From: Cladorhizidae sp. MBARI D1340-BT2
Taxonomy: Eukaryota; Porifera; Demospongiae; Poecilosclerida; Cladorhizidae
Assembly (NCBI GenBank): GCA_028752905.1
Contig: JAQNBH010000011.1
Coordinates: forward strand, 682,001-746,000
Direction of reading: 5' to 3'
DNA length: 64,000 bases
Shown: positions 38,301-49,100 of the stretch, piece after piece
Position numbering within the stretch: the first letter of the stretch is position 1
Layout: each line of letters starts with the position of its first letter
Notes under the pieces: generated by a model
What the model was told of the DNA's origin: nothing
The model's database searches: none
What the model saw: the letters and a program-made list of their open reading frames with translations, nothing else
Program-made: the position numbers and the translations under genes

Positions 38301-41300
38301 GTGTGCAGTATAATACCTGAGGTAAGCTATCAGGGAGTGTGCTAGGTGTGTGCAGTATAATACCTGAGGTAAGCTATCAGGGAGTGGTGTGTGCAGTATA
38401 ATACCTGAGGTAAGCTATCAGGGAGTGGGCTAGGTGCGTGCAGTATAATACCTGAGGTAAGCTATCAGGGAGTGGGCTAGGTGTGTGCAGTATAATACCT
38501 GAGGTAAGCTATCAGGGAGTGGGCTAGGTGTGTGCAGTATAATGACCTGAGGTAAGCTATCAGGGAGTGGGCTAGGTGTGTGCAGTATAATACCTGAGGT
38601 AAGCTATCAGGGAGTAGGCTAGGTGTGTGCAGTATAATACCTGAGGTAAGCTATCAGGGAGTGGGCTAGGTGTGTCAGTATAATACCTGAGGTAAGCTAT
38701 CAGGGAGTAGGCTAGGTGTGTGCAGTATAATACCTGAGGTAAGCTATCAGGGAGTGGGCTAGGTGTGTGCCGTATAATACCTGAGGTAAGCTATCAGGGA
38801 GTGGGCTAGGTGTGTGCAGTATAATACCTGAGGTAAGCTATCAGGGAGTGGGCTAGGTGTGTGCAGTATAATACCTGAGGTAAGCTATCAGGGAGTGGGC
38901 TAGGTGTGTGCAGTATAATACCTGAGGTAAGCTATCAGGGAGTGGGCTAGGTGTGTGCAGTATAATACCTGAGGTAAGCTATCAGGGAGTGGGCTAGGTG
39001 TGTGCAGTATAATACCTGAGGTAAGCTATCAGGGAGTGGGCTAGGTGTGTGCAGTATAATACCTGAGGTAAGCTATCAGGGAGTGGGCTAGGTGTGTGCA
39101 GTATAATACCTGAGGTAAGCTATCAGGGAGTGGGCTAGGTGTGTGCAGTATAATTACCTGAGGTAAGCTATCAGGGAGTGGGCTAGGTGTGTGCAGTATA
39201 ATACCTGAGGTAAGCTATCACGGAGTGGGCTAGGTGTGTGCAGTATAATACCTGAGGTAAGCTATCAGGGAGTGGTGTGTGCAGTATAATACCTGAGGTA
39301 AGCTATCAGGGAGTGGGCTAGGTGTGTGCAGTATAATACCTGAGGTAAGCTATCAGGGAGTGGGCTAGGTGTGTGCAGTATAATACCTGAGGTAAGCTAT
39401 CAGGGAGTAGGCTAGGTGTGTGCAGTATAATACCTGAGGTAAGCTATCAGGGAGTGGGCTAGGTGTGTGCAGTATAATACCTGAGGTAAGCTATCAGGGA
39501 GTGGGCTAGGTGTGTGCAGTATAATACCTGAGGTAAGCTATCAGGGAGTGGTGTGTGCAGTATAATACCTGAGGTAAGCTATCAGGGAGTGGGCTAGGTG
39601 TGTGCAGTATAATACCTGAGGTAAGCTATCAGGGAGTGGGCTAGGTGTGTGCAGTATAATACCTGAGGTAAGCTATCAGGGAGTGGGCTAGGTGTGTGCA
39701 GTATAATACCTGAGGTAAGCTATCAGGGAGTGGGCTAGGTGTGTGCAGTATAATACCTGAGGTAAGCTATCAGGGAGTGGTGTGTGCAGTATAATACCTG
39801 AGGTAAGCTATCAGGGAGTGGGCTAGGTGTGTGCAGTATAATGACCTGAGGTAAGCTATCAGGGAGTGGGCTAGGTGTGTGCAGTATAATACCTGAGGTA
39901 AGCTATCAGGGAGTGGTGTGTGCAGTATAATACCTGAGGTAAGCTATCAGGGAGTGGGCTAGGTGTGTGCAGTATAATACCTGAGGTAAGCTATCAGGGA
40001 GTGTGCTAGGTGTGTGCAGTATAATACCTGAGGTAAGCTATCAGGGAGTGGTGTGTGCAGTATAATACCTGAGGTAAGCTATCAGGGAGTGGGCTAGGTG
40101 CGTGCAGTATAATACCTGAGGTAAGCTATCAGGGAGTGGGCTAGGTGTGTGCAGTATAATGACCTGAGGTAAGCTATCAGGGAGTGGGCTAGGTGTGTGC
40201 AGTATAATGACCTGAGGTAAGCTATCAGGGAGTGAGCTAGGTGTGTGCAGTATAATGACCTGAGGTAAGCTATCAGGGAGTGCTATTCCAATATTTTTTT
40301 CAGGGAGTGTGTCATTTGACAAAATAAGGCTGCATGCCCTAGCTGCTGGGCAGGTGTGAGGCTTCAGGCCCTAGCTGCTGGTTGATGTGGTGTGTGTCTT
40401 GCAGGAATGACATCCTGCTGTTGCTGGACTTGAAGTGTGCCTGTGATGTTTGCGAGTTTGAGCTGCTCTCTCTCAAACATCGTCACGAAGGTCTGCCTTC
40501 TGACAAACAGTCCTCCATCATAATACCAGGCAAGTGTGTGTGGAGGAGGTGTGCTGTGCTGTTTCAAATAGTTCTGATGATGTGGTGTGTATATACTATA
40601 TAGTCACGTAAGTGCACAATAAGTGAGGCAGGCATTTTCACCTTCCAATTGCATCTGCTCCTGTCACTAGTGGACCATTGGGTTCCGGAAGAACACAGTC
40701 TGGCATGGTTGGAATTCAGCTGTGGTGGTGGTGAGGTTGGCATGGCAACACGCACGCTTGTGACTTTGCCATGGCAGCTGTTATTGTCAAGAGCTTATCT
40801 GCCACTTGCCACAGAGTGGCAAGTGGCAGAACTCACAGCATTGCATTGGCCCTTCACTCAGATAATTAGGACATCATTTATACGAGAGTGCTTAGCTGGG
40901 CTCGGCCCTGTTGTATTAATTAGGATGTGATTTATATATGAGTGCTTAGCTGGGCTCAGCAATGTTGTACTAATTAGGATGTGATTTATATATGAGTGCT
41001 TAGCTGGGCTCGGCAATGTTGTACTAATTAGGATGTGATTTATATATGAGTGCTTAGCTGGGCTCAGCAATGTTGTACTAATTAGGATGTGATTTATATA
41101 CGAGTGCTTAGCTGGGCTCGGCAATGTTGTACTAATTAGGATGTGATTTATATATGAGTGCTTAGCTGGGCTCGGCAATGTTGTACTAATTAGGATGTGA
41201 TTTATATGAGTGCTTAGCTGGGCTCAGCAATGTTGTACTAATTAGGATGTGATTTATACGAGTGCTTAGCTGGGCTCAGCAATGTTGTACTAATTAGGAT

Positions 41301-44300
41301 GTGATATATATATGAGTGCTTAGCTGGGCTTAGCATTGTTGTACTAATTAGGATGTGATTTATACACGAGTGCTTAGCTGGGCTCAGCAATGTTGTACTA
41401 ATTAGGATGTGATTTATATGAGTGCTTAGCTGGGCTCGGCAATGTTGTACTAATTAGGATGTGATTTATACGAGAGTGCTTAGCTGGGCTTAGCAATGTT
41501 GTACTAATTAGGATGTGATTTATATACGAGTGCTTAGCTGGGCTCAGCAATGTTGTACTAATTAGGATGTGATTTATATACGAGTGCCTCAGCAATGTTG
41601 TACTAATTAGGATGTGATTTATAAGAGTGCTTAGCTGGGCTCAGCCATGTTGTACTAATTAGGATGTGATTTATACGAGAGTGCTTAGCTGGGCTCAGCA
41701 ATGTTGTACTAATTAGGATGTGATTTATATACGAGTGCTTAGCTGGGCTCAGCAATGTTGTACTAATTAGGATGTGATTTATATACGAGTGCTTAGCTGT
41801 GCTCGGCAATGTTGTACTAATTAGGATGTGATTTATATACGAGTGCTTAGCTGGGCTCAGCAATGTTGTACTAATTAGGATGTGATTTATATACGAGTGC
41901 TTAGCTGTGCTCGGCAATGTTGTACTGATTAGGATGTGATTTATACGCGAGTGCTTAGCTGGGCTCGGCAATGTTGTACTAATTAGGATGTGATTTATAT
42001 ATGAGTACTTAGCTGGGCTCAGCAATGTTGTACTAATTAGGATGTGATTTATATACGAGTGCTTAGCTGGGCTCGGCAATGTTGTACTAATTAGGATGTG
42101 ATTTATATGAGTGCTTAGCTGGGCTCGGCAATGTTGTACTAATTAGGATGTGATTTATACGAGAGTGCTTAGCTGGGCTTAGCAATGTTGTACTAATTAG
42201 GATGTGATTTATATACGAGTGCTTAGCTGGGCTCAGCAATGTTGTACTAATTAGGATGTGATTTATATACGAGTGCTTAGCTGGGCTCAGCAATGTTGTA
42301 CTAATTAGGAATAGGATGTGATTTATACGAGAGTGCTTAGCTGGGCTCAGCAATGTTGTACTAATTAGGATGTGATTTATATACGAGTGCTTAGCTGGGC
42401 TCAGCAATGTTGTACTAATTAGGATGTGATTTATATACGAGTGCTTAGCTGTGCTCGGCAATGTTGTACTAATTAGGATGTGATTTATATACGAGTGCTT
42501 AGCTGGGCTCAGCAATGTTGTACTAATTAGGATGTGATTTATACACGAGTGCTTAGCTGGGCTCGGCAATGTTGTACTAATTAGGATGTGATTTATATAT
42601 GAGTACTTAGCTGGGCTCAGCAATGTTGTACTAATTAGGATGTGATTTATATACGAGTGCTTAGCTGGGCTCGGCAATGTTGTACTAATTAGGATGTGAT
42701 TTATATGAGTGCTTAGCTGGGCTCGGCAATGTTGTACTAATTAGGATGTGATTTATACGAGAGTGCTTAGCTGGGCTTAGCAATGTTGTACTAATTAGGA
42801 TGTGATTTATATACGAGTGCTTAGCTGGGCTCAGCAATGTTGTACTAATTAGGATGTGATTTATACGAGAGTGCTTAGCTGGGCTCAGCAATGTTGTACT
42901 AATTAGGATGTAATTTATATACGAGTACTTAGCTGGGCTCAGCAATGTTGTACTAATTAGGATGTGATTTATATACGAGTGCTTAGCTGGGCTCGGCAAT
43001 GTTGTACTAATTAGGATGTGATTTATATGAGTGCTTAGCTGGGCTCGGCAATGTTGTACTAATTAGGATGTGATTTATACGAGAGTGCTTAGCTGGGCTT
43101 AGCAATGTTGTACTAATTAGGATGCGATTTATATACGAGTGCTTAGCTGGGCTCAGCAATGTTGTACTAATTAAGATGTGATTTATATACGAGTGCTTAG
43201 CTGGGCTCAGCAATGTTGTACTAATTAGGATGTGATTTATACGAGAGTGCTTAGCTGGGCTCAGCAACGTTGTACTAATTAGGATGTGATTTATACGAGA
43301 GTGCTTAGCTGGGCTCAGCAATGTTGTACTAATTAGGATGTGATTTATATATGAGTGCTTAGCTGGCTCAGCAATGTTGTACTAATTAGGATGTGATTTA
43401 TACGCGAGTGCTTAGCTGGGCTCAGCAATGTTGTACTAATTAAGATGCGATTTATATAAGAGTGCTTAGCTGGGCTCAGGAATGTTGTACTAATTAGGAT
43501 GTGATTTATATATGAGTGCTTAGCTGGGCTAGGCAATGTTGTACTAATTAGGATGTGATTTATATACGAGTGCTTAGCTGGGCTAGGCAATGTTGTACTA
43601 ATTAGGATATGATTTATACGAGAGTGCTTAGCTGGGCTCGGCAATGTTGTACTAATTAGGATGTGATTTATACGCGAGTGCTTAGCTGGGCTCAGCAATG
43701 TTGTACTAATTAGGATGTGATTTATATACGAGTGCTTAGCTGGGCTCAGCAATGTCGTACTAATTAGGATGTGATTTATATACGAGTGCAATGTTGTACT
43801 AATTAGGATGTGTACTAATTAGAATGTGTTGTACTAATAGTTTATTTATATATATTTTCAGAAATTACTTCCCAAGCTCCTCAAAAGGTACGTGATCATG
43901 TCGCTAACTAGGACATTAACATTGCTCCACTAACCATCACTTGTTCCAGCCACATGTATGCTACATGCCAGCGATGTGTCTATATTTAGATATGTACATG
44001 TATGCCACATGCCAGTGCTATGTCTATATATAGATATGCACATGTATGCCACATGCCAGTGATGTGTCTATATTTAGATATGCACATGTATGCCACATGC
44101 AAGTGTACTGTCGGTATAGAAATGTGATGGCAGTTGTTTCCTTGTACAAGTGGCAGAAAACTGGTAAGGCATGGACCATACAACAACCACAAGAATTATT
44201 TCTTGAGACATGTAGCTGGTTACCTGGGAGTGGCTCTAGACAATATTTTCGTCATATTTTGGCCAAGAAGTGCTAGGCTTCTCTAGATCATGAGTTAGTT

Positions 44301-45882
44301 TGATGTTCTCATAAAATATAGCTGTTAGTTACTTCTCTTGGCTCTACTGAAAACTCTGGTTGTTAGGCCTGTCCATGTTTAGTTTAGTGCTCGGGACTAC
44401 AAACCATCTTTGTTAGGCGTCCTTGCTAAGTATAGTCAATCTATCAGTGGAATCACAACTCTGTTAGGCGTCCTTGCTAAGTATAGTCGAGCTATCAGTG
44501 GAATCACAACTCTGTTAGGCGTCCTTGCTAAGTATAGTCGAGCTATCAGTGGAATTAAAACTCTGTTAGGCGTCCTTGCTAAGTATAGTCGAGCTATCAG
44601 TGGAATCAAAACTCTGTTAGGCGTCCTTGCTAAGTATAGTCGAGCTATCAGTGGAATCACAACTCTGTTAGGCGTCCTTGCTAAGTATAGTCTAGCTATC
44701 AGTGGAATCAAAACTGTTAGGCATCCTTGCTAAGTATAGTCGAGCTATCAGTGGAATCACAACTCTGTTAGGCGTCCTTGCTAAGTATAGTCGAGCTATC
44801 AGTGGAATCAAAACTCTGTTAGGCGTCCTTGCTAAGTATAGTCGAGCTATCAGTGGAATCAAAACTGTTAGGCGTCCTTGCTTTCCCGAGTTTTAATAGT
44901 TTACTATTGTGCCTTCCTAGTTTACTGTTGCTTGTACAAGGCCTATCTGTAAACTGCCTACAGAAGGAAGCTCTTGCTACATGTGGTAACTTTGTTAATA
45001 CGATGTAACACTAACCTGACTTTATATATTCTACACTCCTCTCCTCCTTTCACATGTACTATGCACACACACACACAACACACACACAACACACACACCC
45101 TTGCTCCCTTCCCTCACAGACACTGACTTCAGGCCTGCAGATTACGGATGTGGTGTCTTCTGCTGGTGGAGGAGGAGGGGTCAGTGACTGGCTTCTAGTT
45201 ACCTCATGCAACAATCACCAGTCACATGATGGCATAGCATAGCAACATGATGATAGAACCCAGTCACAGGATTGAACCACCCTAGCTGAACCACCCGGCC
45301 ACATGATGATAGAACCCAGCCACAGGATTGAACCACCCCTAGCTGGACCACCCCTAGCTGAACCACCCAGCCACATGATGATAGAACCCAGCCACAGGAT
45401 TGAACCACCCCTAGCTGGACCACCCAGCCACATGATGATAGAACCCAGCCACAGGATTGAACCACCCAGCCACATGATGATAGAACCCAGCCACAGGATT
45501 GAACCACCCAGCCACATGATGATAGAACCCAGCCACAGGATTAAACCACCTCTAGCTGAACCACCCAGCTACATGATGATAGAACCCAACCACAGGATTG
45601 AACCACCCCTAGCTGAACCACCCTGGCTACATGATGATAGAACCCAACCACAGGATTGAACCACCCCTAGTTGGACCACCCCTAGCTGAACCACCCCGGC
45701 CACTGGCACAACCCAGCCACATGATTGCACAGCCAGATTTGATATTAAAATGCTTTGATATTAAATTGATATTAAAATGATAGCTAATTATGAGTGTCTT
45801 TTTGTGGTATATTTGTGCACAGCGTAAGAGAAGATTGGCCACGCTGGAGTCCTCCATCATCAAGAAACAAAAAAAAAACTAA
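20342..45882 (+). CDS. DMAP1: DNA methyltransferase 1-associated protein 1 (DMAP1/Swc4/Eaf2 family), complete
   Basis: DMAP1 is a nuclear subunit of the TIP60/NuA4 acetyltransferase and SRCAP remodelling complexes. Exons: 20342-20446, 20508-20602, 26003-26126, 26949-27062, 28660-28779, 28862-28921, 30421-30515, 31118-31252, 34444-34516, 34592-34651, 34927-34999, 35164-35215, 40405-40529, 43862-43887, 45120-45179, 45823-45882. All phases match and the joined length is 1377 nt, 458 residues, against 467 in human. Start: MSADAKDILFG. Exon 3 has GCGYRQPKARLG and WQWKPFTNPARE. Exons 5-6 (residues about 147-206) carry the SANT-like domain, with SWTKKETDHLLELC and SIEDLKERYYSIC. Exons 7-8 carry the charged coiled coil EAKRKEQLEKLLNR. 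Exons 11-13 carry NDILLLLDLKCACDVCEFEL. The tail is basic (RKRRL, KKQKKN). Intron 13 has a GC donor at 40530. Introns 7, 8, 12 and 13 carry or abut arrays built from splice signals. The unusual size of 25.5 kb comes from repeats. Confidence 0.95.
20670..21110. repeat. Degenerate GGGTTCCAAG repeat in DMAP1 intron 2
   Basis: Irregular units of about 30-50 bp with GTGTAGGGTTCCAAGTTATT, TTCAGGGTTCAAAATA and CCAAATATATGTG. A 14-base G run follows at about 21151-21166. Confidence 0.8.
21440..21860 (-). pseudogene. Penelope-like element C-terminal (GIY-YIG region) fragment
   Basis: The minus strand reads ELGTEHAWNQHHSSS, then FLVKEALHVYVTRRDQRFNQ and DVGLELPVCW, the C-terminal pattern I associate with the end of Penelope-like ORFs, followed by PDEDQSISAETFGTT, a common element tail. 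Frames are broken. It lies in DMAP1 intron 2, opposite to the gene. Confidence 0.65.
22150..22800. repeat. About 75-bp minisatellite in DMAP1 intron 2
   Basis: About nine units containing GTGGTAAGTGGTGTGGCTAC and AAGCTTTGCTTGTTCTAG, with internal deletions. Each unit carries a GGTAAGTGG donor-like word, although no exon abuts. Confidence 0.9.
23205..23330 (+). pseudogene. Second, shorter copy of the same Penelope-like C-terminus, inverted
   Basis: The plus strand reads LLVKEALHV and then a diverged counterpart of the 21.6-kb fragment (ISARCGAGAT in one frame). It is in opposite orientation to that copy, also in DMAP1 intron 2. Confidence 0.5.
23458..23815. repeat. 21-bp minisatellite, about 17 copies
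   Basis: Units contain TGTGGATGTGTAGCCAGCAA, with a second unit type (GTTGCCAGTGAG). The length is a multiple of three, so it is open on both strands (CVASKCG). Confidence 0.9.
24107..24812. repeat. 24-bp minisatellite, about 29 near-identical copies
   Basis: Units contain AGGACTAGTAGATGCTTGTA plus GTGC and are almost free of variation. An open frame runs on both strands (plus GLVDACSA, minus SPALQAST). Confidence 0.96.
24813..24995. repeat. About 29-bp repeat, six copies
   Basis: Units contain CTCCCAGGAGCACGGCTAG and ATACCTCC. It follows directly on the 24-bp array. Confidence 0.85.
25020..25180. repeat. About 57-bp repeat, 2.7 copies
   Basis: Units contain CACTCTATCTGTACCATGAC and GGAGTGGCCTCTGGTGCC. 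It lies in DMAP1 intron 2. Confidence 0.8.
25310..25980. repeat. 44-bp minisatellite, about 15 copies, before DMAP1 exon 3
   Basis: Units contain CTGATGCTCCTGTATGTAAC and CATGTGCTGCTAGCACTGG. The array ends about 20 bp before the exon 3 acceptor at 26002. Confidence 0.92.
26195..26815. repeat. 42-bp minisatellite, about 14 copies, DMAP1 intron 3
   Basis: Units contain GGGTTGAAGTAGGCTGACTA and GAGCTCTATGGTGATGCACA. Being a multiple of three, it is open on the minus strand. Confidence 0.93.
27295..28390. repeat. 29-bp minisatellite, about 37 copies, DMAP1 intron 4
   Basis: Units contain GAGCATGCTTAACCAGTTTA and AGAGTGTTA. Variants include GGTTAAGAG and two longer units (27840 and 28130 regions) that share the same changes, suggesting block duplication. 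Confidence 0.94.
28985..30480. repeat. 57-bp minisatellite iterating the DMAP1 exon 7 acceptor
   Basis: About 25 units. Each carries TGTGTGTGCATGTAG (acceptor) followed by about 40 bases of exon 7 coding DNA (GTGGACGACGCCCAGCTAAT). The genuine exon starts at 30421 in the last copy. Most other copies are one base shorter between the AG and GTGGAC. Confidence 0.95.
30555..31085. repeat. About 31-bp repeat in DMAP1 intron 7
   Basis: About 16 irregular units with GTGGGTGTGGTATGTGTCGG and TGGCTTGTCAT. It is not clearly anchored on a junction. Confidence 0.88.
31228..32735. repeat. 42-bp minisatellite iterating the end of DMAP1 exon 8 with donor
   Basis: About 36 units. Each has ACAACCTTAG (acceptor-like), GCAGAACAGAACACTGAGCG (exon end) and GTACTTACC (donor). 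The unit is in frame with exon 8 and stop-free, so the open frame continues to about 32753. A (GGGCTA)n run interrupts it at 31793-31827. Confidence 0.95.
31793..31827 (+). repeat. Telomere-like GGGCTA hexamer run inside the DMAP1 exon 8 array
   Basis: Six tandem GGGCTA hexamers replace part of one 42-bp unit. The unit picks up again at CACTGAG. It resembles a variant of the animal TTAGGG telomere repeat. Confidence 0.9.
32790..32818. repeat. Poly-C tract
   Basis: Nearly uninterrupted run of C, beginning CCCCCCTCCCC, in DMAP1 intron 8. Length in the assembly may be unreliable. Confidence 0.9.
33255..33695. repeat. 69-bp minisatellite, 6.4 copies, DMAP1 intron 8
   Basis: Units contain GATAGGCCTCTCTGTGTGCT and CACTTCACTGTATGAACTTG. 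It follows TTTGCAG at about 33252-33258, so the first unit is preceded by an acceptor-like sequence. Being a multiple of three, it is open on both strands. Confidence 0.92.
33915..34390. repeat. 39-bp minisatellite, about 12 copies, DMAP1 intron 8
   Basis: Units contain GTTAATGCAGCTCCGGGGGC and CACACCCTTGCTTCCCAGA. Length changes lie in the G run. Confidence 0.92.
34685..34875. repeat. 10-bp polypyrimidine repeat before DMAP1 exon 11
   Basis: About 19 copies of TCTCCTCTTC make an almost pure pyrimidine strand. The tract fills most of intron 10 (34652-34926), in the position of its polypyrimidine tract. Confidence 0.95.
35036..35145. repeat. 26-bp repeat in DMAP1 intron 11
   Basis: Nearly four units of AGCACGTGCATGCTGAGTGT plus TATAGT. 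Confidence 0.85.
35195..40285. repeat. 47-bp minisatellite iterating the DMAP1 exon 12 donor, about 110 copies
   Basis: Each unit contains GTGTGCAGTATAAT, ACCTGAG and the donor GTAAGC. This equals the last 22 bases of exon 12 (ending at 35215) plus the intron start. Most units lack one G found in the real exon (AATGACC becomes AATACC). About ten keep it. Larger blocks of about 1.0-1.7 kb inside the array are themselves duplicated. Confidence 0.97.
40855..43840. repeat. 54-bp minisatellite, about 55 copies, DMAP1 intron 13
   Basis: Units contain GCAATGTTGTACTAATTAGG and GAGTGCTTAGCTGGGCT. TGTACTAAT resembles a branch-point consensus and also occurs just before the exon 14 acceptor. Markers recur 598 and 322 bp apart, showing multi-unit block duplication. 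Confidence 0.96.
43955..44105. repeat. About 55-bp repeat, three copies, DMAP1 intron 14
   Basis: Units contain CATGTATGCCACATGCCAGT and GTGTCTATATTTAGATATG. Confidence 0.85.
44410..44885. repeat. 51-bp minisatellite, about 9.5 copies, DMAP1 intron 14
   Basis: Units contain CTGTTAGGCGTCCTTGCTAA and GTATAGTCGAGCTATCAGTG. Being a multiple of three, it is open on both strands. Confidence 0.93.
45245..45715. repeat. About 41-55-bp compound repeat, DMAP1 intron 15
   Basis: Alternates GATGATAGAACCCAGCCACA, GGATTGAACCACCC and a CTAGCTGGACCACCC module, which is present or absent from unit to unit. Confidence 0.9.
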
Positions 45883-46181
45883 AGCACACATCTATGTATG
45901 TATAATTGAGGGGTACGTACCCCTATAGATTTCATTATTGCCATTTCTCCTCTAGCCCCGCTCATAACCTCATCAATCAGTCCTGTGTCAGTCTTGTGCA
46001 TGATACAGATGTGTATACATGATGTACGAGTTGAAATATCCTGCCTTGATGACTGCTGTGCTAACATACAAAGATGCCACACCCACAAAATTAACACGTA
46101 CGCATCATGTCTATATATATCATATAGACATACATATAATTGACACATTAGTTATGCATAGACATACACATAATTAACACC
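45883..46181. other. Convergent 3' ends of DMAP1 and PGAM5
   Basis: A total of 299 bp lies between two stop codons that face each other. It must hold both 3' UTRs and polyadenylation sites. No canonical AATAAA pair was picked out with confidence, and no repeat array lies here. Confidence 0.5.
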
Positions 46182-49100
46182 TTAGCTATAGGTGACCATG
46201 TCTGGAGGCATGTGTTCACTACTTCCCAAGGTCTTCAGAACGACAGTTCCATTTGGCCGGCACACCACCATGGTAAGAGAGCCATGGGCGAGACTAATCC
46301 TCAGCCACGCCTCTGGCGGCAGCTGCAATGCTCTGCACGGCACAAATAGAAAGCAAGAAAGACATGGGAACCTAGTCTCGGGCATGGGAACCTAGTATCG
46401 GGCACGGGAACCTAGTCTCGGGCACGGGAACCTAGTCTCGGGCACGGGAACCTAGTCTCGGGCACGGGAACCTAGTCTCGGGCACGGGAACCTAGTCTCG
46501 GGCACGGGAACCTAGTCTCAGGCATGGGAACCTAGTCTCAGTCTTTGCCCAGTCCGCCTAAGGCTAGTTCAAAGGGCATATCTTTTAGTTTTTTTACCGG
46601 CACACAAAGTAGCGGATCACATTAGCGTGGCACACCAGCACTTCCACGCTGTTGTCGGTCTGCGAGGACGGGGCTCTGTGGAAGTACTTGCGGAATGCTG
46701 CCTCGATCCTGGGGCCATCCCGGAAAAACTCCTCCAAATAAATAATGGGAAAGTAATACAATAAACCTCACTTCATCACAAGCACACGACTATATCATAT
46801 ATACTTGTAGCCATATACCTGTTCATATCATATATACTTGCAGCCATATACCTGTTCATATCATATATACTTGCAGCCATATACCTGTTCATATCATATA
46901 TACTTGCAGCCATATACCTGTTCATATCATATATACTTGTAGCCATATACCTGTTCATATCATATATACTTGCAGCCATATACCTGTTCATATCATATAT
47001 ACTTGCAGCCATATACCTGTTCATATCATATATACTTGCAGCCATATACCTGTTCATATCATATATACTTGCAGCCATATACCTGTTCATATCATATATA
47101 CTTGCAGCCATATACCTGTTCATATCATATATACTTGCAGCCATATACCTGTTCATATCATATATACTTGCAGCCATATACCTGTTCATATCATATATAC
47201 TTGCAGCCATATACCTGTTCATATCATATATACTTGCAGCCATATACCTGTTCATATCATATATACTTGCAGCCATAACTTACCTGTTCATATTATATAT
47301 TATACTTAACTTTTCTTTGCAAACTGTTCATAAGAAAGTAAAGACAATAAGCTGCAGTTAAGTATAAGAACGCTCCATTGAGGTAATAATGAGGGCTATG
47401 CGTCACTACGTCTCACTAATGTCATTAACCAAACTTGCCGTACAGGATCCATCCCCAGGAGAGCCTCCTTTCTCAAGGGCAAAGGAATTCAAAGTGATTC
47501 CTGGTAAGCTTGGGCGCCTGTGTAGTTTTCCTCAGCAGAAAAGAGTATTCAAGACTTACCATGGCCAGTGCTACAGCCTGCATCGAGTGAGAGGTTTACC
47601 ATGGCCAGTGCTGCAGCCTGCATCGAGTGAGAGGTTTACCATGGCCAGTGCTGCAGCCTGCATCGAGTGAGAGGTTTACCATGGCCAGTGCTGCAGCCTG
47701 CATCGAGTGAGAGGTTTACCATGGCCAGTGCTGCAGCCTGCATCGAGCGAGAGGTTTACTGGCACCTGCCAACACAAAAGCATCAGCTCCACCTATAGAT
47801 ATCGTTGCAAGCGGATTCTGGGAGGGAAAGTTTGAAACAACCCTTTTTGACATGAGGGTGTTTGACCCTTTCGTTCCCTCATACAGACATGTCCATCTCT
47901 CAATCGGATACCAGAAACATGAGAACTTGAAGAAGTGCCTTCATAAGCAGAGAACAAGAGAAATCAAACGCTCGTCTTCCACTCCTCATCTTCTCTTCAG
48001 CTGGAGGGCTAGGACCAGCCACAATGTTCTCTACCAGCATTTGGCTTCTCTCCTAGCTGCAAGGTCAGAGCAACTTTACTCCATGAAACGGATTGGCTCG
48101 GCTACAGCCTCTAGTTCTCACTTCACTTCATCAGATGGGCCACTCTTCTGCTCAGCATTTTTAACGACAGCCAGCAGACCTCACCCTTCATGAATCTTCT
48201 TTAACCTCACGCACATCGTACATGAACTTAATTGAATATTAAAAATACTTATGGAAAATTAAAAAGTTTTATTTAAGGGCCCATTCATACTTCTTTTACA
48301 TTAAAAACACTTAATTGGAAAAAATTAGTTTTATTTAAGATGGGCGACCCCTTCATATGTGGGGTATAGTTAGGTAGATACCAGATATACCATGCGAGGC
48401 ACAGCAAACTTTTTAGCCAACTCCCCAGCACTTGAAGACTTCCTTAGTTACATAGCCAAGAAGAATGAATGTCTCGCTTATCTAGCAACCATGACATATC
48501 TATCTAGCAAACATGCCATGCCTATCAAGCAAACATGCCATGCAAACATGCCATGCCTTATCTAGAAAACATGCCAATTTTATATCATTAAGAAGCTGGC
48601 CACTATGTAGTTTTCAGGTAGTGACCCTTGTCCCTCTTCAAGCAAACATGCCATGCCTATCTAGCAAACATGCCATGCCTATCTAGCAAACATGCTATGC
48701 CTATCTAGTAAACATGCCATGCTTATCTAGCAAACATGCCATGCCTATCTAGCAAACATGCCATGCCTATCTAGAAAACATGCCAATTTTACATCATTAA
48801 GAAGCTGGCCACTACAGTATGTAGTTTTCAGGTAGTGACCCTTGTCCCTCTTGCAAGGAAGGTATCAAGTGAACACTGCTAATCTGTGAACTTCAAAAGA
48901 TGGTGTTCAACCAATGAAACTATATGACAGCCAGAGTAGTAGGTGCTTACATAAGACTACATGACAGGCAGAGAAGTAGTTGCTTACATAAGACTACATG
49001 ACAGGCAGAGAAGTAGTTGCTTACATAAGACTACATGACAGGTAGAGTAGTAGGTGCTTACATAAGACTACATGACTGACAAGAGTAATAGGTGCTTACA

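Noticed and set aside
44100..44276. Plus open frame (MAVVSLYKWQKTGKAWTIQQ)
   Set aside because: It sits in DMAP1 intron 14, has no similarity I recognise, and exons 14 and 15 join in frame without it.
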